This document shows, piece by piece, positions 57,472-64,000 of a DNA stretch of 64,000 nt (its first letter is position 1; the number at the start of each line of letters is the position of its first letter). The DNA is from Pseudopyrenochaeta lycopersici (taxonomy: Eukaryota; Ascomycota; Dothideomycetes; Pleosporales; Pseudopyrenochaetaceae): contig NHZP01000018.1 of the NCBI GenBank assembly GCA_003313425.1, positions 620,001-684,000 on the forward strand, read 5' to 3'. The notes under the pieces are model-generated. The model was not told the origin of the DNA. It ran no database searches and saw only the letters and a list, made by a program, of their open reading frames with translations. Made by a program: the position numbers and the translations under genes.

Positions 57472-59469
57472 ATGGCCGACCTCCAGGATCCAAGTCATAC
57501 CCAGAAGGATGAGCATCCGCTCTTAGCCTCACGCCCACCAGTCACAGATCCCATTACCTACCTCACGATCATAGAATATAACCTCTCTGAGGAAACCTTA
57601 CCAGTCCTACATAAAGTTCTCCAAGACACTGAATTAACTGCGACTATTGGCTGGGATTTGGTCTATCTGCTACTCCCACTACTTCCAGCTTCAGAAGAAT
57701 GTTTGCAAGATATTGCCACAAAGGGCAACCCGAGAGAGTGCGTCTTGAAAGTCACGGAAGCACTACGGCTTCTAGAATTTGAGGAATTGCAGGAAGAGAC
57801 GGATGATGAGGGGGAGAGCACCGGAGGAGGTGAATCGACGCTAAAAGTGCCAGAGGTTGGGTTGGGGGAGTCAAGCTCGAGTCCAGCATTCCAGCGTACA
57901 ATACTACCACCACTACCAGTCTTGAAGTTCGAAATCCTTCTAGATGTATTAGCAACACTTCATCGGCGAGTAAAGACGAAATATCCGAGCCGGTTCCTTT
58001 CTACCAGTCTGCAGGCTGTGCTCGTTGCGTACAACAGGGCAAATGTGCATATCGAAGAGCTCACATTGTCCGCTATTAAATTTGTCAAAACGCTCTCTGG
58101 AACTAAGAGGCCTCATCTGCCGTCAAGACGAAGCAGCGGAAATTTGCTGAGAACAGGGACTGGTCAGTCCGAACCAGATCCCGAAGCACAGAGCGAAGCG
58201 CCAAGCAGTGAAGAGACGAAGCTGGTCAACCGATTACTTCAGTCATTCCTCACACACATTCTGGAGGACTATGTGCTATCACTAACATCAGACGACGATG
58301 TTCCGGGTCTCTCGTGGGCAAGCAGATTGATGGAGAAGTACCACCCAGAGCGAGTACCAAGCAAACCCAACTATCAGAAGTATGGAGATCGTTTTGCAAA
58401 CGACGAAGACTTAACTTCAAGAACCGCTATCCTCGGACAGGTAGTCGCTTTGGCACAGGATCTGGGACTAAACTACAACGAACTTGTTCAGACGGTCATG
58501 GATGCGGAAGTCGAGAAGCGAGGCGTACCAGGTACTGAAGATGAGCCGCCAGCTGCTGCAGAGGATATACCGCTTTCTAGAACGGGTTCGCTTCTTCTTG
58601 TGGCCGCACGTCACGTCAAGCAAGAGCTCTACGCATCCGTTAAGGCTGACGAGCCGTCTTCTCTCGCTATCTTTCCGGATCATGCGACCATACTGAGCAA
58701 CTTTGTCGGTGCCCTAGGACCTCAAACAGTTGGCTTGGAGCCCGAACCACTCCTAGATACCATCCTCGCTCTTGGCCTTGTTGCACTTGAGAAGAACAAT
58801 GTCGGGGAACCGAAGGATGATGAATCTTTTGCCCAATACCTGCAGGCTATTTCTCTCATCTCTGCGAATACACCATCGCCCAGTCTGCGCGGACTCGCAC
58901 ATTACATCACATCTACGGTCTTACGCTCACACCCACACGATCTTGTACGTCTCACCTTTATCCGCGACACGCTGGAGCACTGCCCGTACGAGAATTTGAA
59001 AGCCAGCGCGGTGTCCTGGCTCAAAGGCGAGACTCTCGAAGCCAATGCGCCTGGCCACCAAACCAACGATGGAGGTGAAACAAATATCTTCGCTACCCCA
59101 GTCGCAATATCAACAGTGGCGCCGTTCTTATGGCCAGACTTGGCCGACCAGTATAAGAGCGCAGAACTAGCGGACTCTTGGATACAGTTCCGGCAAGAAC
59201 TCGGATTCTATGTTGCGGCTCTCAACTTCTATTACCTTTTGCTGCAGGCTGGATATCTTCATGAAACTTTAGGCGTGAAAGACCTGAAAATCGATCATTA
59301 CATCGACCCTTTGAAGGGCGCTGCGGCACGATTTAATGAAGCTCTCGCCAAGGGAGCGGATAATGAACTTGGCCTAGACGGCGAAGAGGCACTCGAGCAG
59401 GCCAAGGCTGATGTTGGCCTTCTTCAAAATGTGATCGAATGGGTTGAGGGTGGTCTAAAGAAGTTGTAG
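57472..59469 (+). CDS. YAP1-binding/ALF4/Glomulin family protein (DUF1760)
   Basis: Intronless gene of 665 residues, ATG at 57472. The family includes yeast Ybp1/Ybp2, which assist Yap1 oxidation and kinetochore function, and plant ALF4/animal glomulin, which inhibit cullin-RING ligases (family knowledge). The protein is almost entirely alpha-helical with HEAT-like repeats. Recognisable blocks: NLSEETLPVLHKVLQDTELTATIGWDLVYLLLPLLP, NPRECVLKVTEALRLLEF, LPVLKFEILLDVLATLHRRVKTKYPSRFLSTSLQAVL, and LGFYVAALNFYYLLLQ near the C-terminus. A Gly/Glu/Ser-rich acidic insert lies at about 105-140. Which of the two known roles applies here cannot be told from sequence. Shares a 312-bp divergent promoter with LSM3. 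Confidence 0.9.
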   Translation: MADLQDPSHTQKDEHPLLASRPPVTDPITYLTIIEYNLSEETLPVLHKVLQDTELTATIGWDLVYLLLPLLPASEECLQDIATKGNPRECVLKVTEALRLLEFEELQEETDDEGESTGGGESTLKVPEVGLGESSSSPAFQRTILPPLPVLKFEILLDVLATLHRRVKTKYPSRFLSTSLQAVLVAYNRANVHIEELTLSAIKFVKTLSGTKRPHLPSRRSSGNLLRTGTGQSEPDPEAQSEAPSSEETKLVNRLLQSFLTHILEDYVLSLTSDDDVPGLSWASRLMEKYHPERVPSKPNYQKYGDRFANDEDLTSRTAILGQVVALAQDLGLNYNELVQTVMDAEVEKRGVPGTEDEPPAAAEDIPLSRTGSLLLVAARHVKQELYASVKADEPSSLAIFPDHATILSNFVGALGPQTVGLEPEPLLDTILALGLVALEKNNVGEPKDDESFAQYLQAISLISANTPSPSLRGLAHYITSTVLRSHPHDLVRLTFIRDTLEHCPYENLKASAVSWLKGETLEANAPGHQTNDGGETNIFATPVAISTVAPFLWPDLADQYKSAELADSWIQFRQELGFYVAALNFYYLLLQAGYLHETLGVKDLKIDHYIDPLKGAAARFNEALAKGADNELGLDGEEALEQAKADVGLLQNVIEWVEGGLKKL

Positions 59470-60947
59470 ATAGTTTGGTATCTCATGGTGTGTTAAACAA
59501 GGCTGAAAGAAGTTTATGAGATACCTTTAGCACTTTCCATTGTGCAACCTCGAGGTCGGTGTGGGGACATTTAATGTGCTTTGGTATGTTTGATGGTCAT
59601 GGTTCTGTCAATGCCTGGACGATGGATGAGAGATGACTTGAACGAAATGAGGGTTGTACTGGTAGACCGGAATAATGTGGAAGGTATATAGGCGCATAAA
59701 TCTCGCCATGGTCTACTGTCTTTTCCCCTTCACAAATTCTTTGATTGTTTCCAACAGTGTAATCAAGCAGACACGTGGCCCATCCTTTGAAAGCGCCCTC
59801 ATATTTTCAACGTCAACTTGATCGTATTCGCTTTTCTCTCTAGACTGGAAGCAAAGTGCCCTGGTACAAACTCATGTCTATCACCACGTGAATGGCCATT
59901 AGGCCTCTCATATAAGAATTTTTTTTTCTTATGTAGCAATCCTATCCTCTATCCGTCTATGCAATGTAGGCGTGAATATACGTTGCCTCATAAGTCTATT
60001 CCGAAGTATGGACGTTTAATGAACCTTCCATCGCACGCTACGTACGATGTAGTTGGACTTGGGGCTCTGTGTTAAACAGTGTCCATGACCGTTAAAGCGC
60101 GAATTTTTTTAATAAGGGACAACAAGACTATGGAAGTTATATATTTTAGGAAGGTTTTTTGAATGAAGACTTAATTGATGCTGCATGACATCGAGAACAT
60201 GCATATTGGTCGTCTGAGAGGTTGAATATAGTTACTGATTCGGTTATGTGTTGGCATTGGATTGATCTTTCAAATCTACTATGTCCATAGAATTGCCTTG
60301 AGGATGGCTTGCTTGTGTTTTTTTTTCTTTGGAGAGAGTATATGCACAGATCCTATAGGTAAGAAACCTTCGCACATTTTGCAAAAGACTTCGTTCGCCC
60401 AGCTCGTTGCCGTTCTCGCAATTCACGACACCAATTTCTTCTCGCTCCAGATGGCAAACGTAGGCTCCCCTCCCTCCAAGCTGTTCTACTCAACATCTGC
60501 CACGCCGACCTCACCAAGACCATCCAGAACATCCTTCGTGCAACCTCACGATAACTTTTTTTCCTCGGCCCCAAGATCGCCAAGGAGGGAGTGAGTGCCT
60601 ACGCTTTCCTCATTTGGACGAGTGTTGGGGCATCGAGACGCCACCGCAGCTACCCCTCACGAACATGTTCGCGACCCCACTCAAGCTGCGTGAGCCGATC
60701 AAATGCCGATGGAGATGAGATGCGGACGTAAACGCGTTCCGTGTTGCCGTGACAGATCTTAGACCACATGAGTGGCACACTATATGTGCCGTGTGAAGTG
60801 ATGATCGCAATGGTTCCCCTCCTTTTTCTTCCTTTTTAGTGTCCTCTTCGCCTTCCTGACGTGCAATTTTCGCGTGCTTGGTAGCAAAACGTTCTGGGAG
60901 CTCGCGAATACCTTTGGACGTGCAATTGATAGAGCTAGAGAGCCAAG
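59470..60947. other. Intergenic, mostly empty
   Basis: 1.48 kb with T-rich tracts (59926-59936, 60319-60328). One weak candidate small gene is listed separately; nothing else recognised. Confidence 0.5.
60451..60594 (+). CDS. Candidate small Ser/Pro-rich protein, doubtful
   Basis: 47-codon ORF beginning ATGGCAAACG directly after a pyrimidine-rich tract and CAG. It is rich in Ser, Pro, Thr and Arg (FYSTSATPTSPRPSRTSFV; SSAPRSPRRE). It ends at a GA|GTGAGT donor-like site, so the stop may be spliced out. Downstream, 60623-60718 has a coding-like frame (WGIETPPQLPLTNMF) but I cannot join it in phase with clear splice sites. Possibly a fragment of a real small gene; low confidence. Confidence 0.25.
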   Translation: MANVGSPPSKLFYSTSATPTSPRPSRTSFVQPHDNFFSSAPRSPRRE

Positions 60948-62930
60948 ATGTCAGGTAGGCGCTTTCATGCTAAGCAGCGTGATATGTAGTATTAATTCTA
61001 AAGAAGGTGCATGCTAACTATATCTGACAGCGAAACATTTCATCCACGACCCAACCCACCTTGTTAACACGGCGCTACTGTCCATTCCGCACACCAATCC
61101 TTCAGTACAGTGCGACATTGAGAACAAGATCATTTACCGAAAGAATGGCGCTTCGCAAGTCTCAATTGTGTCTGGCGGCGGGTCGGGCCATGAACCCAGC
61201 TTTGCCTCCTTTGTTGGCGCAGGCCTTCTCTCCGGCGCGGTAGCAGGTACAATATTCGCCTCACCCTCCGCGGAGCAGGTACGGAGGTGTATACTGCATC
61301 GAGTGAACAAGGAGAAAGGCGTATTGGTGGTTGTAATGAATTACACAGGGGATGTCCTTAACTTTGGAATGGCGGTGGAAAAGGCACGTGCTGCTGGAAT
61401 CGAGGTCGATATGGTGGTGGTAGGTGACGATGCAGGTGTTGGGCGCGCAAAGGGAGGTAAGGTCGGACGAAGAGGCATTGCAGGGACGGTATTAGTGCAG
61501 AAGATTGCTGGTGCGCTTGCTGCTCAGGGGTATGCTGCCCGCCCAACGGAATCTACGGTACATGTGGTACTAACATGAGGGCAGAGCAAATCTCAAGGAT
61601 GTCACGGGCATCGCGCAGCTCGTCGCGGATAACACCGCCTCCATTGGCTCTTCGCTGTCCCATGTCCACGTTCCTGGACGAAGAGAGCCTGAAGAGGACG
61701 AGCTGAAAGAGGGAGAGGTCGAGATCGGAATGGGCATCCACAATGAAGCTGGGTCTGAGCGCAAGTCGACTGATCTGCCTGGACTTGTCAAGACAATGCT
61801 GTCGCATTGCTTGAGTACTGCAGATCAAGATCGTAGCTTCTCAAAGATCGCCGACGGAGATGAAATTGTGTTATTGGTAAATAACCTAGGTGGCGTCAGC
61901 CCGCTCGAGCTGGGCGGAATTACGAACGAAGTGGTTGAACAGCTAGCCAAAGATCATAAGATTCGGCCCGTACGGATACTGTCGGGAACGTTCATGACAA
62001 GCTTGAACGGATTGGGTTTCAGTGTAAGCTTGCTCAGGGTCACAGACACTGGGCTCGGATCTTCGATGCTTGAGCTGTTGGATGCCCCCGCCGAAGCCAG
62101 CGGTTGGCCTGTGGCAATCAGCAGTAGTACTTGGGCAAGACAAAGCGAGGCCAAAAAGCAGGAAGAGCAAACTGATGCCGAAGATGTTCAACCAAGTAAT
62201 CTTAGAGGTAAGCCCTTTATCTGAGACTTGAAGATGGGGGGTCAGTGCTAACTGGTCACAGTGGATCCTGCACGTGCAAAGTCAACGTTGAAAGTAGCGT
62301 TGGATAGGCTTATTTTTGTAGAACCAGATGTCACGAAGTATGATACGATCGTCGGAGACGGCGATTGCGGCATTGGACTCAAGCGGGGTGCAGAATGTGA
62401 GTCTTGATCACGTGAGTGGTTGCCTGGCACTGACTCCTGCAGCAATTCTGAAGATGCTTGAAACAGTTAAGGAGTCGGACGATCTGCTCATTCTTCTTAA
62501 CAATATCATTCAGGTGGTCGAACTGTCCATGGATGGCACATCAGGTGCCATATATGCGATTTTCCTGAATGCGCTCGCCCATGGCCTGCGTCAGAACTCG
62601 CCATCTTCACCACAGCCAGTTAACGCTCAAATCTGGGCCAAAGCTCTTGATTCATCCCTTAAAGCCCTCGGCAAGTATACGCCTGCTAAACCTGGAGACC
62701 GCACTCTGATGGATGCTTTGTATCCGTTTGTCGAGACACTGTCCAAGACAAACAGCATTGACAAGGCGGCGATAGCAGCACAAGAAGGAGCGCAAGGGAC
62801 CAAAGGAATGAAAGCGAGCTTGGGACGAACAGTCTATGTCGGAGGTCAAGGTTTCCAAGAAGTTCCAGATCCCGGTGCGCACGGTCTCGCCGAGTTACTG
62901 CTGGGCCTGAGTGATGGATTGAAGAAGTAA
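60948..62930 (+). CDS. Dihydroxyacetone kinase (DhaK-DhaL fused)
   Basis: ATP-dependent kinase converting dihydroxyacetone to DHAP in glycerol catabolism and detoxification. Five exons: 60948-60954, 61031-61529, 61585-62207, 62262-62396, 62443-62930; phases agree, giving 583 residues. Exon 1 is 7 nt (MS plus one base). The DhaK half has GGGSGHEPSFASFVG and, at His221 in GMGIHNE, the histidine that binds substrate covalently in this family. The DhaL half has the nucleotide/metal-binding GDGDCGIGLKRGAE, LLILLNNIIQVVELSMDGTSGAIY-type helices and the terminal TVYVGGQGFQEVPDPGAHGLAELL block. At the last intron the joined codon gives Ser in GAESILKML. The 3' end lies 139 bp from that of SMD2 on the other strand. 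Cytosolic; no targeting signal. Confidence 0.94.
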
Positions 62931-63069
62931 TATTTTGGGGTATCGTTTGTTTGATTCGTTCGGTGGTAATTGCCGGCTTCGCGATGGTTATGTAACTTTT
63001 AATCATGCAAAACTCCATAGCGTGAGCGCTATCGTGCCCCATACCACGTACTGCCAAGCTTCCAAACTC

Positions 63070-63583
63070 TTAGGATAGCAAAACCAGGATGACCGAATCG
63101 CCTCGCAAAAACCTGCTGGTAGTCAGCAAGATGAGAATATTGGTATTGGGTGTGTGACGTACAGCTTAGAAATGAAGCGGTCCTTGTTGACCTTCCTGCC
63201 GTACTGGCCGTTTGCTAACCGCGGCGTCTCTGTCCACATCTCCTTCGCATTCTCGAGGACCATGTTGCAATGGCGGTCGAAAGCCTTGACACGGGCAAGA
63301 ATCTTGCGGTTGTTTCGGCAGGAGATCAGGACCTGTGTGCGCGAGCGGACGGCGGTTTGGAGGATGGAGAGGGGCCCCGTGGTGAGTTCATGCTCCTCAA
63401 CCTGGGCAACTTCGTACTCACTAGGCAGCCATATCAGCCTCAAGACGGATGGATCGAAGAGGTCGAGGGATATACATACGTCAACTCTGACCGCGGCTTG
63501 GAGAGCAGCTCTCTGCGCAATGTTAGCGAGGACGGAGGTGCGCTTTGGTGGATTGATACGCACTGAATCTTTGCGTCTACCAT
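63070..63583 (-). CDS. SMD2: Small nuclear ribonucleoprotein Sm D2
   Basis: Core Sm protein of the spliceosomal U1, U2, U4 and U5 snRNPs. Four minus-strand exons: 63583-63564 (20 nt), 63512-63480 (33 nt), 63420-63163, 63112-63070 (43 nt); phases agree, giving 117 residues, the usual size. Exons 1-2 read MVDAKIQ then [11 protein letters not shown]; exon 3 has [53 protein letters not shown] and VNKDRFISK; exon 4 completes Sm2 as [14 protein letters not shown]. All introns are 50-59 nt with good donors (GTGCGT, GTATGT, GTACGT). Three of four exons are too short to be seen without splicing. Tail-to-tail with dihydroxyacetone kinase. Confidence 0.95.
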
Positions 63584-64000
63584 TTTGGCGAATTGAGTGG
63601 CTCGGGGAAGCGAGGTGGCAGGGACGGCGAGGATTGTATCTGGGTCGGCGTCAACTTCTGTTGCTGGAGCTTCTGCGTGCGAAATTTTGTTCTGGGCCAC
63701 AGAGAGGTGTCGGGCAGGAACGAGGTCTGGCACAAGCGAAGCACAGACCACGAGGGAACAACTGACGTGGTATAAAAGGGCAGAACACCACGGCAACGCG
63801 CTTGGATGAGGTGGAGCGGCCGGAGATGGATGTCAGGCAGGGAGTGGAAGTGAGCGAGCTTGCACGAGACGGCGCTAGGCGAGAGTTTATCCGGCGCCGG
63901 GCCAATCCGAGGCGTGTTGGTCTGGCGTTTGGGGCAAGTGCGTCACGCGTGCCTTCCCGGTTAGCGTACGCTAGCGCCGGTTCTAGCGCAGCGCGGATAG
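63584..64000. other. SMD2 promoter to right window edge
   Basis: 417 bases. Antisense and forward ORFs here are GC-rich and motif-free. No gene seen before the edge. Confidence 0.45.

Noticed and set aside
63154..63765. 203-residue plus-strand ORF
   Set aside because: Antisense to SMD2 exons 1-3.
1..64000. Secondary-metabolite cluster, prophage, CRISPR or toxin system
   Set aside because: No polyketide or peptide synthetase, terpene cyclase, phage gene, CRISPR-type repeat array or toxin gene was seen; the genes are mostly conserved eukaryotic housekeeping functions.

Overview
The window is a gene-dense piece of a filamentous ascomycete nuclear chromosome. The genes are split by short introns, mostly 45-75 nt, with GT..AG ends and CTAAC/CTGAC-type branch sites. 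The proteins are typical of Pezizomycotina (FacB, DUF3431, DUF1749, several Zn2Cys6 factors). The style of the F-box-like proteins suggests a Dothideomycete, but that is inference. Twenty-four protein genes are modelled. No tRNA, rRNA, CRISPR or prokaryotic-type element was seen. Splice sites were placed by hand from consensus sites, reading-frame phase and family conservation.

Layout. 0-9 kb: a PP2C phosphatase cut by the left edge, the AMPK gamma subunit SNF4, an orphan Cys-containing protein (minus) and a DUF3431 membrane-anchored protein. 9-21 kb: an F-box protein, a small Q-rich protein (minus) head-to-head with KTI12, a 426-bp hAT-type fold-back MITE with an 8-bp target duplication, and the acetate regulator FacB (minus). 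22-32 kb: a SET-domain methyltransferase (minus) divergent from CDC14, a GAF-type free methionine-R-sulfoxide reductase with a 3-nt and a 5-nt exon, an orphan (minus) and a FAM32A-like protein. 34-48 kb: an amino-acid permease, a Zn2Cys6 factor, a DUF1749 hydrolase, EDC3 (minus) and a transglutaminase-like protein (minus). 48-64 kb: a factor with its zinc cluster near the C-terminus (minus), a B-type cyclin, LSM3 (minus) divergent from a YAP1-binding/ALF4-type protein, dihydroxyacetone kinase, and SMD2 (minus).

How the genes relate. Most are conserved housekeeping genes, not a cluster. Several fall into shared themes: carbon status (SNF4, FacB, dihydroxyacetone kinase), cell cycle and cytokinesis (CDC14, cyclin B, transglutaminase-like protein), and RNA metabolism (EDC3, LSM3, SMD2, KTI12). 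I found no convincing new multi-gene system. The most distinctive signals are the fold-back MITE, the micro-exon genes, frame-preserving open introns in cyclin B and facB, and two small spliceosomal/decay genes (LSM3, SMD2) broken into exons too short to stand out as open reading frames.
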